Shown: piece by piece, positions 32,717-40,488 of the stretch
How the letters are laid out: the number at the start of each line of letters is the position of its first letter
Position numbering within the stretch: the stretch's first letter is position 1
From: Mesorhizobium temperatum
Lineage (GTDB): Bacteria > Pseudomonadota > Alphaproteobacteria > Rhizobiales > Rhizobiaceae
Reading direction: 5' to 3'
DNA length: 47,442 nt
Assembly (NCBI RefSeq): GCF_002284575.1
Contig: NZ_NPKJ01000060.1
Coordinates: 1,072 to 48,513, forward strand
The notes under the pieces: model-generated
What the model was told of the DNA's origin: nothing
Databases searched by the model: none
Seen by the model: the letters and a program-made list of their open reading frames with translations, nothing else
Position numbers and translations under genes: made by a program

Positions 32717-33625
32717 ATGCGCCTCGACCAGTTCAGTGGGATCGTCGCCTTCGTGAAGGTCGCTGAGGCCAAGAGCTTCACCCGCGCCGCGGCCGAACTC
32801 GGCGTCGCCCCGGCCTCTTTGAGCGAGGCGGTCAAAGGGCTTGAGGAGCGTCTGGGGGTGCGGCTCCTCAACCGCACGACCCGCAGCGTTGGCTTGACCG
32901 AAGCCGGCGCCCACTATTTCGACCACGTGCGCCCAGCGGCCGAAGAGATCCGGGCGGCTGGCGCGGCGCTGCGCGAGACCCGCGATCGCCCCGCCGGCAC
33001 GCTGCGCCTGAGCCTGCCGTGGATCGCCGCGCCGCTGCTGATCGAGCCGCTGATGGGGCCGTTCATGGACGCTTACCCGGAAGTGCGGCTTAGCCTGATC
33101 TTCGACGACAGCTTCGTCGATATCGCCGCTCAGGGCTTCGATGCCGGTCTGCGGATTGGCGAGCTTCTCGAGAAGGATATGGTCGGCGCGCGTCTGGGCG
33201 GGCCGCTGCAGACGGTCGTGTTGGGCAGCCCGGACTATCTGGCGCGTAACGGCACGCCGAAGCGACCCGCCGACCTCGCCGCCCACCGCTGCATCGCCTT
33301 CGCCTTCACCCGCACCCGCGCCATCTCGCCCTGGGAGTTCGTCGTGGACGGACGCCAAGTCGAGTTGACGCCCGACGCACGTCTGATCGTGAACACACTT
33401 CCGCTCTGCATCACCGCCGCCGCGCAAGGGCTTGGCCTAGCCTTTGCCGTCGAAGGCCTCGCTGCGCCGCTTCTCGCCTCAGGCGCGCTGGTCAAGGTGC
33501 TGGAGCCTTTCTGTCCCACCTACGAACCGCTCCACCTCTATTATCCCAGCCGCCGTCTCGTCCCGCCCAAGCTGCGGGCCTTCATCGACTTCGTGCGCGC
33601 GAACGCCCACAATTTGCGGATCTGA
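32717..33625 (+). CDS. LysR-family transcriptional regulator
   Basis: A 302-residue protein. An N-terminal winged HTH (FVKVAEAKSFTRAAAELGV, then LSEAVKGLEERLGVRLLNRT) is followed by a type 2 periplasmic-binding-like sensor domain with GTLRLSLPW and DAGLRIGELLE. It is typical of the GcvA/PecT-like groups that regulate a divergent operon. The start lacks a strong ribosome site (only GGAATAT), but the HTH fixes it closely. It likely controls the exported hydrolase operon across the 127-base gap. Confidence 0.92.
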   Translation: MRLDQFSGIVAFVKVAEAKSFTRAAAELGVAPASLSEAVKGLEERLGVRLLNRTTRSVGLTEAGAHYFDHVRPAAEEIRAAGAALRETRDRPAGTLRLSLPWIAAPLLIEPLMGPFMDAYPEVRLSLIFDDSFVDIAAQGFDAGLRIGELLEKDMVGARLGGPLQTVVLGSPDYLARNGTPKRPADLAAHRCIAFAFTRTRAISPWEFVVDGRQVELTPDARLIVNTLPLCITAAAQGLGLAFAVEGLAAPLLASGALVKVLEPFCPTYEPLHLYYPSRRLVPPKLRAFIDFVRANAHNLRI

Positions 33626-33676
33626 TGCGCCGCCGCGAAAGCCGACATGTGCCACGGCGCATATCGGCGAACCGGC

Positions 33677-34132
33677 TCATCCCCAGGCGCCGACCATCTG
33701 CCTGGTGGCGGCGTTGAGGCGGTTGAAGGCGTTGATCAAGGCAATCTGGACCACCAGTGCGGCAAGCGCCTTCTCGTCATAATGCCGGGCGGCCTCGTCC
33801 CAGATCGCGTCCGGCACCGGGTCCGGCCGGTCGCAGAGCCGGGTTGTTGCCTCGGCAAGCGCAAGAGCCGCGCGTTCGGCGTCGATGAAGTAAGGCGTCT
33901 CCCGCCAGGCGGACACGGTGAAGACGCGTTCGTCCTTTTCGCCGGCCCTCTTCAATTCGCGTGCATGCATGTCGATACAGACGCTGCATCCGTTGATCTG
34001 GCTGGCGCGCAAATGGACGAGCTTGCGCGTCACATAGGGCAGTTCAGCCGTTTCCGTCGACTTGTCCAGCGCGAGCAGCGCCTGCAGGGCGCCGGGAATG
34101 AGAAGCACAGGGTTTTTCAGTCTTGCTTGCAT
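33677..34132 (-). CDS. Carboxymuconolactone decarboxylase/AhpD-like protein
   Basis: A 151-residue protein with the family core RASQINGCSVCIDMHARELK, quoted to its twentieth residue. It includes the redox-active CxxC (C-S-V-C) and the following His, so it is an AhpD-type peroxidase partner rather than a lactone decarboxylase. AGGAG precedes the ATG at 34132. Convergent with the LysR gene. The upstream open frame is the remnant of an ArsR-type regulator, which may once have controlled it. Confidence 0.88.
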   Translation of the reverse strand: MQARLKNPVLLIPGALQALLALDKSTETAELPYVTRKLVHLRASQINGCSVCIDMHARELKRAGEKDERVFTVSAWRETPYFIDAERAALALAEATTRLCDRPDPVPDAIWDEAARHYDEKALAALVVQIALINAFNRLNAATRQMVGAWG

Positions 34133-34267
34133 GGTGGTCTCCTTGTTTTGCCGATCCCGGATGCCAATCATCCGGGTTTTTGGTTTTACTGTTTCGTTCG
34201 TCCTGCGGGCCGGATCGGAGAGGGTTCGGAAGAAATCATCGGCCGCGCTGTCCATGCCAAAACCCAT
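34133..34267 (-). pseudogene. Truncated ArsR-type regulator in the leader of the AhpD-like gene
   Basis: The frame opens MGFGMDSAADDFFRTLSDPA, which matches the first helix of ArsR-family repressors (DDxFRALADPTRR). It then turns after Arg-Arg into unrelated sequence and runs in frame into the AhpD-like gene. The HTH is lost. An 8-bp hairpin with a T-run on the plus strand (34156-34181) lies inside. This looks like an internal deletion that left the first 22 codons and the operator. Confidence 0.6.
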
Positions 34268-34288
34268 AACCCGTTAGCTATGTATTTT

Positions 34289-34312
34289 ACTCATAACTCA
34301 GTGGTTATGAGT
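34289..34312. promoter_or_regulatory. Inverted repeat, probable operator of the lost ArsR repressor
   Basis: ACTCATAA and TTATGAGT are perfect arms separated by eight bases, lying 22 bases upstream of the truncated ArsR frame. A further half-site CATAAC is at 34265-34270. The geometry matches dimeric repressor sites. With the repressor gone, the site may be free or bound by a paralogue. Confidence 0.6.
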
Positions 34313-34398
34313 GTGTCAAGCGGGAATTGGCGGCAAAGCAAACGGCAGGGACCCGTCGCGTTGGGCCAATAATTCCGGCTTTCGCGGCAAGGAGCCTG

Positions 34399-34443
34399 AT
34401 GCTAGGGCTGCACGTCTTGAATCCGCAACGGATCGCCCTGTGA
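34399..34443 (+). CDS. 14-residue leader peptide ORF coupled to cutC
   Basis: AAGGAG, four bases, then ATG opens MLGLHVLNPQRIAL and a TGA that overlaps the GTG start of cutC (GTGA). The strong site in front of the leader and the weak one in front of cutC suggest that ribosomes reach cutC mainly by re-initiation. Whether the leader also senses something is unknown. Confidence 0.5.
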   Translation: MLGLHVLNPQRIAL

Positions 34444-35204
34444 CCGATACCGAACGCCCTCGCCTGCCGCGGTTCGAAATCTGTGTCGAAGGCATAGATG
34501 GCCTGCTGGCCGCGCAAGCCGCCGGCGCCGACCGGGTCGAGCTGTGCGCCAGCCTGGTCGAGGGCGGCATCACGCCGAGTCTTGGGACGGTGCGCGCAGC
34601 TCTCGAACTGGCGACGATCCCGTTCCACGTCATCGTGCGGCCGCGCGGCGGCGACTTTCTCTACAGTGAAGCCGAGTACCGCTCGATACTCACCGATGTG
34701 CGCGCGCTGAGCGAGCTTGGCGTGGCCGGTGTCGCCGTCGGCTGCCTGAATGCCGACGGTACCATCGACGAAAAGCGCATGAGCGAATTGGTGCAGGCGG
34801 CAGGGCCTTTGAACGTCACCTGCCACCGTGCCTTCGACATGACGCGCGATCCGGCCGAAGCGCTGGAAGCGCTGATCCGCAGCAAGGTCGGCCGCGTGCT
34901 GACCAGCGGCCAGCGTGACACCGCATTGGAGGGCGTGGCCCTGCTGGCGGAACTCGTCCGGCAGGCGGGGAAGCGCATCATCATTCTCGGTTGCGGCGGG
35001 CTCGACCCCACGAACATCGCCGAGGTGCGGGAAAGATCCGGACTGACCGAAATGCACTTCGCCGCACTCAAGGACGTGCCGAGCGCCATGCGCTACCGCA
35101 ATCCGCAGGTTGGGATGGGCGGCACCGACCTCGACCGCGAATACCGCAACACCGTGACCGACGAGGCGCTTGTGGCGGCGACGATGGCGGCGGCGAGAGC
35201 ATGA
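34440..35204 (+). CDS. cutC: CutC family copper homeostasis protein
   Basis: A 254-residue TIM-barrel protein with the family motifs FEICVEGIDGLLAAQAAGAD, RVELCASLVEGGITPS, RPRGGDFLYSE and HRAFDM. The family was linked to copper tolerance in E. coli, but its biochemical activity is unsettled. The GTG at 34440 is the right start because the family begins just before this motif, and it overlaps the leader ORF stop. The acetyltransferase gene follows 19 bases downstream and is probably co-transcribed. Confidence 0.92.
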   Translation: MTDTERPRLPRFEICVEGIDGLLAAQAAGADRVELCASLVEGGITPSLGTVRAALELATIPFHVIVRPRGGDFLYSEAEYRSILTDVRALSELGVAGVAVGCLNADGTIDEKRMSELVQAAGPLNVTCHRAFDMTRDPAEALEALIRSKVGRVLTSGQRDTALEGVALLAELVRQAGKRIIILGCGGLDPTNIAEVRERSGLTEMHFAALKDVPSAMRYRNPQVGMGGTDLDREYRNTVTDEALVAATMAAARA

Positions 35205-35223
35205 TCCCGAAAGAAGAAAACAC

Positions 35224-35721
35224 GTGACGCAAGCACGCCTGCCGATCGACCGGGTCTCGCCGCAGGACGAGCCCACCGTCCTCGCCCTCAACAACGAACA
35301 CGCGGCCGAATTGTCGTGGCTTGAGCCAGAACGCTTGTCCTTCCTGCTCGGCGAAGCGTTCTATGCGCGCCGCATCGGCGCGCTCGAAGCCTTCATCATG
35401 ACCTTCGACCAGGACGCCCGCTACGACAGCCCGAATTTCCTGTGGTTCCGCCAGCGCTATCCGCGTTTCGTCTATGTCGACCGCGTCGTCGTTGCAGGAG
35501 AAGCGCGTGGCCGCGGCCATGCCCGACGGCTCTATGAGGATCTGTTCGACCATGCATTGCGTGCCGGCCAGACGATCGTCAGTTGCGAGGTGAATGCCGA
35601 ACCGCCCAACCCGGCGTCGGATGCCTTTCACGCAGCGCTCGGCTTTGTCGAGGTCGGCGACGCGGTGATCCACGGCGGCAAGAAGGCGGTCCGCTACTAT
35701 ATCAGGCAGATCACCGGCTGA
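35224..35721 (+). CDS. GNAT-family N-acetyltransferase
   Basis: A 165-residue protein with the GNAT fold. Strand beta-4 and the acetyl-CoA loop read VDRVVVAGEARGRGHARRLY, the Q/R-x-x-G-x-G/A motif. The C-terminal part ALGFVEVGDAVIHGGKKAVR is the usual end of the domain. GTG start with GAAGAAAA upstream. Substrate unknown; the family includes amino-acid and small-molecule acetylases. Convergent with the cox-like operon. Confidence 0.88.
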   Translation: MTQARLPIDRVSPQDEPTVLALNNEHAAELSWLEPERLSFLLGEAFYARRIGALEAFIMTFDQDARYDSPNFLWFRQRYPRFVYVDRVVVAGEARGRGHARRLYEDLFDHALRAGQTIVSCEVNAEPPNPASDAFHAALGFVEVGDAVIHGGKKAVRYYIRQITG

Positions 35722-35785
35722 GGCGACAGCCCTACCAGTTGCGGTTCAGCCAAGCACGGGCCGGCTTTTCGATGAACCGGCAGAT

Positions 35786-36583
35786 TCAGGCGTTGGCGGC
35801 AGCCACTGCGCGCTTGGCCATCACCGCGATCAGATTGGCCCGGTAGTCGGCCGAGGCGTGGATGTCGCTCATCAAATTCTTCGCCGAAATCTTCATGCCG
35901 TCGAGCGCGGCTGCCGTGAAACTCTTGGTCAGCGCCGCCTCGATTTCCTTCGAACGGAAGACGCCGTCATCCCCGGCCCCGGTGACGGCGACCCTGACGC
36001 CGTCCTTGCCCTTGGCCACGAACACCCCGACGATCGCATAGCGCGAAGCGGGATTGCGGAACTTTTCATAGGCCGCCTTGGCCGGCGCGGTGAAGGTCAC
36101 GGCGGTGATGATCTCGCCGTCTTTCAGCGCCGTCTCGAACAGGCCCGTGAAGAACTTGCCGGCCGCGACCTCGCGCTTGTTGGTGACGATGGTAGCGTCG
36201 AGCGCAAGAAGTGCTGCCGGATAGTCGGCCGCCGGATCGTTGTTGGCGATCGAGCCACCGATCGTGCCCTTGTAGCGTACCGCCGGATCGCCGATCCGGG
36301 ACGCCATATGGGCGAGCGCCGGACACGCCTTCTTCAGCTTCTCGTCGCTGGCGACATCGTGATGCGTGGTGGCGGCGCCGATGGTGACGGTCTTGCCCGA
36401 CACCTTGACGCCTTGCAGTTCCTTGATCCGCGAAAGGTCGACCAGGTCGGAAGGCGCGGCAAGCCGCGTCTTCATCGCGGGGATCAGCGTCATGCCGCCC
36501 GACAAGAGCTTTGCATCGCCGCTCTTGAGCAGCTTGGCGGCGTCGGCGACGGAGGCGGCGCGGTGATAGTTGACTGAGTACAT
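35786..36583 (-). CDS. coxM: Molybdenum hydroxylase FAD subunit (CoxM-like)
   Basis: A 265-residue FAD-binding subunit of the xanthine oxidase family: SGGMTLIPAMKTRLAAP at the N-terminal FAD site, then TIGGSIANNDPAADYPAALL, which binds the FAD pyrophosphate, and a CODH-type C-terminal domain. GGGAGA before the ATG. Last gene of the S-L-M operon. It passes electrons from the [2Fe-2S] subunit to the quinone pool or another acceptor. A spacer with inverted simple repeats separates it from coxL. Confidence 0.92.
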   Translation of the reverse strand: MYSVNYHRAASVADAAKLLKSGDAKLLSGGMTLIPAMKTRLAAPSDLVDLSRIKELQGVKVSGKTVTIGAATTHHDVASDEKLKKACPALAHMASRIGDPAVRYKGTIGGSIANNDPAADYPAALLALDATIVTNKREVAAGKFFTGLFETALKDGEIITAVTFTAPAKAAYEKFRNPASRYAIVGVFVAKGKDGVRVAVTGAGDDGVFRSKEIEAALTKSFTAAALDGMKISAKNLMSDIHASADYRANLIAVMAKRAVAAANA

Positions 36584-36610
36584 GGGATTCTCCCGTGAAA
36601 TAAATGCTTG

Positions 36611-36702
36611 GTAGTGAGTAGTGAGTAGTGAGTAGTGATGAAGGTTACACGCTGGCCGTCTTGCCTCAATCGCAACTATTCACTACTGACTGCTCACTAT
36701 TC
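36611..36702. repeat. Inverted heptad repeat in the coxL-coxM spacer
   Basis: TAGTGAG occurs three times plus TAGTGA at 36612-36638. The right side (36679-36702) carries the inverted copy TTCACTACTGACTGCTCACTA with two mismatches over 20 bases. A long hairpin is possible in the message. Confidence 0.75.
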
Positions 36703-36707
36703 CTCTC

Positions 36708-39056
36708 TCAGTGTTTCGTCGCCCGGATCGCTGCCCAGACCGTGGACGGCGATGCGGGCATGGCGATATCGGTGATGCCGATGGCGTCGGTGATGGCGTT
36801 GATCACCGCCGGCGGCGAACCTATGGCACCGGCCTCACCGCAGCCCTTGATGCCGAGCGGATTGCCCGGGCACGGCGTGTTCGAGGTCGAGACCTTGAAC
36901 GACGGCAGGTCGTCGGCGCGCGGCATGGTGTAGTCCATATAGCTCGCCGTCAAAAGCTGTCCGCTGGCGTCGTAGCGAGTGCCCTCCAGCAAGGCCTGGC
37001 CGATGCCTTGGGCAACGCCGCCATGCACCTGGCCTTCGACGATCATCGGGTTGATGATGTTGCCGAAATCGTCGGCCGCGACGAACTGGACGATCTCGGT
37101 CACGCCGGTTTCCGGATCGATCTCGACCTCGCAGACATAGCAGCCGGCCGGGAAGGTGAAGTTCGACGGATCGTAGAACGAGGTCTCCTTCAGCCCCGGC
37201 TCCATGCCGCCTGGCAGGTTGTGGGCCGTGTAGGCGGCAAGCGCCATCTGGAACCATGGGACGCTCTTATCGGTGCCGGTGACCTTCAACGCGCCGTTTT
37301 CGATGACGATGTCGCCCTCGTCGGCCTCGAGCAGATGGGCGGCGATCTTCTTGGCCTTGGCCTCGACCTTGTCGAGCGCCTTGGCGACGGCCGACATGCC
37401 GACGGCGCCCGAGCGCGAACCGTAGCTTCCCATACCCATCTGCACCTTGTCGGTATCGCCATGGACGATCGAGACGCTGTCTATCGGCACGCCAAAGCGC
37501 TGGCTGACCAGCTGCGCGAAGGTCGTCTCATGGCCCTGGCCGTGGCTGTGCGAGCCGGTCAGCACCTCGATGGTGCCAACGGCGTTGACGCGCACCTCGG
37601 CCGATTCCCACAGGCCGACGCCGGCGCCGAGCGAGCCCACCGCCGCCGACGGCGCGAGACCGCAGGCCTCGATGTAACTGCTCATGCCGATGCCGCGCAG
37701 CTTGCCTCTGTCGGCGGCAGCGGCCTTGCGCTTGGCAAACCCGGCATAGTCGGATGCCGCCATCGCCGCGTCGAGCGAAGCGGCATAATCGCCGGCGTCA
37801 TAATTCATGATGACCGGTGTCTGGTGCGGGAAAGAGGTGATGAAGTTCTTTCGGCGAAGTTCCGCCGGCGACACGCCCAGCTCGCGAGCGGCGGTCTCCA
37901 TGGTGCGTTCGAGCAGATAGGTGGCCTCCGGCCGCCCTGCCCCGCGATAGGCGTCGACCGGTGCGGTGTTGGTGTAGACAGCGCGCACATTGGCGTGGAT
38001 CGCCGGAATATCGTACTGGCCCGACAACAGCGTCGCGTACAGATAGGTCGGCACGCAGGACGAGAACAGCGACATGTAGGCGCCGAGATTGGCGATGGTG
38101 TCGACCTTCAGCCCGGTGATCCTGTGGTCCTTGTCGAAGGCCATTTCGACCGTCGAGACATGGTCACGGCCATGGGCGTCGGTGAGAAAGCTCTCGGTGC
38201 GGTCGGCGACCCATTTGACCGGCACGCCGGTCTTCTTCGAGGCCCACAGGCAGATGATTTCTTCCGGATAGATGTAGATCTTCGAGCCGAAGCCGCCGCC
38301 GACATCCGGCGCGATGACGCGCAGCTTGTTTTCGGGCGCGACATTGTAGAAGGCGCTCATCACCAGGCGCGCAAGATGCGGGTTCTGCGAGGTCGTCCAG
38401 CACGTGTAGTGGTCCTCGGCCTTGTCGTAATAGCCTAGTGCCGCACGCGGCTCCATGGCGTTGGGCACAAGCCGGTTGTTGACGATCTTCATCCGGGTGA
38501 CGTGGGCAGCGGCCTTGATCGCCGCGTTGGTCGCCGTGCTGTCGCCGAGCTCCCAGTCGAAAATCAGGTTGTTATCGGCTTCCGGATGGATCTGTGGTGC
38601 GCTCCTTTCGAGCGCCTTCGGAGCATCGACGACTGCCTTCAGTTCTTTGTAAGTGATGTCGACCGCCTCGGCGGCGTCGCGCGCCTGGCCCTTGGTTTCG
38701 GCAACCACGATGACCACCGCGTCGCCGACATAGCGGACCCTGTCGAAGGCCAGCGGCGACCACGCCCCCATCTTCATCGGCGAGCCGTCCTTGGAATGGA
38801 TCATCCAGCCGCAGATGAGATTGCCGATGCCGTCGGCCTTGAGCTCCTTGCCGGTCAGCACGCCGATGACACCCGGCATGGCCTGGGCCTTTTTGACATC
38901 GATCTTCTTGATCTCAGCATGCGCATGCGGGCTGCGCACGAAGGCCGCATGCTTCATGCCGGGAACCACCATGTCGTCGACATAGCGCCCGGCGCCGGTA
39001 ATGAACCGCTTGTCTTCCTTGCGCGCTACACGAGCGCCAACACCTTCAATGCCCAT
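36708..39056 (-). CDS. coxL: Form II CoxL-like molybdopterin subunit
   Basis: A 782-residue large subunit of the xanthine oxidase/CODH family. The active-site loop is AYRGAGR at about residues 369-375, the form II signature; true form I CO dehydrogenases have AYRCSFR here. The MCD-binding stretch DVGGGFGSK and the C-terminal GCGEAGAIG with the catalytic Glu are intact. It should bind Mo-MCD and oxidise an aldehyde, purine, aromatic or, less surely, CO. The gene order S-L-M is also that of form II. Substrate unresolved. Spacers on both sides contain inverted simple repeats. Confidence 0.93.
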   Translation of the reverse strand: MGIEGVGARVARKEDKRFITGAGRYVDDMVVPGMKHAAFVRSPHAHAEIKKIDVKKAQAMPGVIGVLTGKELKADGIGNLICGWMIHSKDGSPMKMGAWSPLAFDRVRYVGDAVVIVVAETKGQARDAAEAVDITYKELKAVVDAPKALERSAPQIHPEADNNLIFDWELGDSTATNAAIKAAAHVTRMKIVNNRLVPNAMEPRAALGYYDKAEDHYTCWTTSQNPHLARLVMSAFYNVAPENKLRVIAPDVGGGFGSKIYIYPEEIICLWASKKTGVPVKWVADRTESFLTDAHGRDHVSTVEMAFDKDHRITGLKVDTIANLGAYMSLFSSCVPTYLYATLLSGQYDIPAIHANVRAVYTNTAPVDAYRGAGRPEATYLLERTMETAARELGVSPAELRRKNFITSFPHQTPVIMNYDAGDYAASLDAAMAASDYAGFAKRKAAAADRGKLRGIGMSSYIEACGLAPSAAVGSLGAGVGLWESAEVRVNAVGTIEVLTGSHSHGQGHETTFAQLVSQRFGVPIDSVSIVHGDTDKVQMGMGSYGSRSGAVGMSAVAKALDKVEAKAKKIAAHLLEADEGDIVIENGALKVTGTDKSVPWFQMALAAYTAHNLPGGMEPGLKETSFYDPSNFTFPAGCYVCEVEIDPETGVTEIVQFVAADDFGNIINPMIVEGQVHGGVAQGIGQALLEGTRYDASGQLLTASYMDYTMPRADDLPSFKVSTSNTPCPGNPLGIKGCGEAGAIGSPPAVINAITDAIGITDIAMPASPSTVWAAIRATKH

Positions 39057-39077
39057 CGCAGAAATTCCTCCCGAAAA

Positions 39078-39163
39078 AGTAGGGGAATAGGGGAGTAAGG
39101 GAGTAGGGCAGTAGGGAATTAAGAGCCAAATCGCTTACTCCCCTACTCCCCTATTCCCCTACT
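39078..39163. repeat. Large inverted simple repeat in the coxS-coxL spacer
   Basis: The arms at 39078-39105 and 39136-39163 match as inverted copies at 27 of 28 positions. They are built of G4-A/T units (AGTAGGGGAATAGGGGAGTA). The hairpin would occupy almost the whole gap between coxS and coxL. Confidence 0.85.
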
Positions 39164-39174
39164 CACTTCATCCC

Positions 39175-39675
39175 TCACGCAGCCTGCTTCGCTTTCCTCC
39201 TCGCCCCCTTGGCCATCGTCTCCGATGCGGCGAGGATCGCTTTCACGATGTTGTGGTAGCCGGTGCAGCGGCAGATGTTGCCTTCGAGCTCGGCGCGCAC
39301 CGTGGCTTCGTCGAGGCCTTCGGGGTGACGGTTGATCATGTCGGTCGCCGCCATGATCATGCCCGGCGTGCAGAAACCGCACTGCAGCCCGTGATGCTCC
39401 TTGAACGCCGCCTGCACCGGATGCAGATCGGCGCCGTCCGCCAGCCCTTCGATCGTCACGACGTTGGACCCGGAGGCTTGCACCGCAAGCATCGTGCAGG
39501 ATTTTACCGCCTTGCCGTCGACATGGATCACACAGGCGCCGCATTGCGAGGTGTCGCAGCCGACATGCGTCCCGGTCAGGCCGAGATTTTCCCTCAAGAA
39601 ATGAACCAGAAGCGTACGGTCTTCGGCAGTGCCGCTGACCCGCTTTCCGTTCACCGTCAACGATATGTCCGACAT
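39175..39675 (-). CDS. coxS: [2Fe-2S] subunit (CoxS-like)
   Basis: A 166-residue protein with the plant-type [2Fe-2S] motif CDTSQCGAC plus a fourth Cys (KSCTML) and the second, helical cluster domain CGFCTPGM and CRCTGYHNI. Length and motifs fit CoxS/XdhA small subunits. GGGAGG lies before the ATG. First gene of the operon, which also encodes the large and FAD subunits. Basic Lys/Arg-rich tail (ARRKAKQAA). Confidence 0.94.
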   Translation of the reverse strand: MSDISLTVNGKRVSGTAEDRTLLVHFLRENLGLTGTHVGCDTSQCGACVIHVDGKAVKSCTMLAVQASGSNVVTIEGLADGADLHPVQAAFKEHHGLQCGFCTPGMIMAATDMINRHPEGLDEATVRAELEGNICRCTGYHNIVKAILAASETMAKGARRKAKQAA

Positions 39676-39933
39676 GAAACCTCCCTGGGTGCTACCTTGG
39701 TCGTTCTGGCGTCGGTGGTGCCCGAGCCCTCCATCTGTCCGCTATTCTTATACCGCATAAAGCCGGGGAAAAAGTGCCGCGGAATGCCGAGATTCGAGAA
39801 TGCAGTTCGGCCGAAAATCCGCCTATTGTACTTTCGGTCACGCAAAGGCGGGAAATGGCGCAACGAAGCGAACCACGATCGCCGTGCGATGCCGCCTTCC
39901 GGCCATCAGCGGCTGAGGCTGGCCAAGCCGATT
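39676..39933. other. Spacer with the cox-like promoter region
   Basis: No gene is supported. The promoter of coxS should lie here, but no clear -35/-10 or sigma-54 site is recognised. Confidence 0.4.
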
Positions 39934-40365
39934 TCAGCCGACGCCGTGTTTTCTAAGAACCTCCTGCTCGTCGCCTGACACCCACCCAAATATTTTAGGC
40001 TCTCCGCCCAGCTTCTGCACGAGGTAGTGGACGTCGAAATCGATCGTGACGTCCGGTTGGCCTTTGCGGGTATAGGTCGACGTCCAGGCGACGTGGGCAA
40101 CGCAATGATACCCGTCAAACGGCGAGATGCGAACATCGCGTATTCGCATCGCCTTCGTGCCGATCGCTCGATAGTGAGCATAGCCTTGTTCCATAACCTG
40201 CTTGAGCTGGTCGTCGTTCTTCCCGACCATGACGCCGGCAGGCGACGCCGCAATGAAGGCGGCGGCATAGACGGATGTGACTTCGTCCATGTCGGCATCG
40301 CCGGCGAGGGATTTCTCGAAAAGCTGCTCGTACCTTTCGAATAGCTTCCTGACCTGCGCTTCCAT
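39934..40365 (-). CDS. NTF2-like protein, cytosolic
   Basis: A 143-residue protein without signal peptide. The NTF2-like cone fold is suggested by MEAQVRKLFERYEQLFEKSL at the N-terminus, then the pocket strand ending YHCVAHVAWTSTYTRKG and DVTIDFDVHYLVQKLGGEP. GAAGGGAG precedes the ATG. Probable small-molecule binding or enzyme helper; no catalytic residues can be assigned. Divergent from the FIST-domain sensor gene. Confidence 0.8.
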   Translation of the reverse strand: MEAQVRKLFERYEQLFEKSLAGDADMDEVTSVYAAAFIAASPAGVMVGKNDDQLKQVMEQGYAHYRAIGTKAMRIRDVRISPFDGYHCVAHVAWTSTYTRKGQPDVTIDFDVHYLVQKLGGEPKIFGWVSGDEQEVLRKHGVG

Positions 40366-40488
40366 GGATCACGCTCCCTTCCGGTGCGGTTTTGGATTCG
40401 AAGTTTCTCAGCGCTGATGCCGTGAAAATAGCAGAAACTTCAAATCCATCATGTTGGCTCATTGCCAAAGTAGCACTTGAAGACAACA

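Noticed and set aside
36711..38438. 575-codon open frame opposite coxL
   Set aside because: Antisense shadow; composition is Arg/Asp/Val-rich, as expected for the reverse of a GC-rich gene.
39078..39163. Intrinsic terminator between coxS and coxL
   Set aside because: The stem is G-rich with no T-tract, and it lies inside an operon whose subunits are needed together. I list it as a repeat instead.
36708..39675. Aerobic form I CO dehydrogenase
   Set aside because: The active-site loop is AYRGAGR rather than AYRCSFR, and gene order is S-L-M rather than M-S-L.
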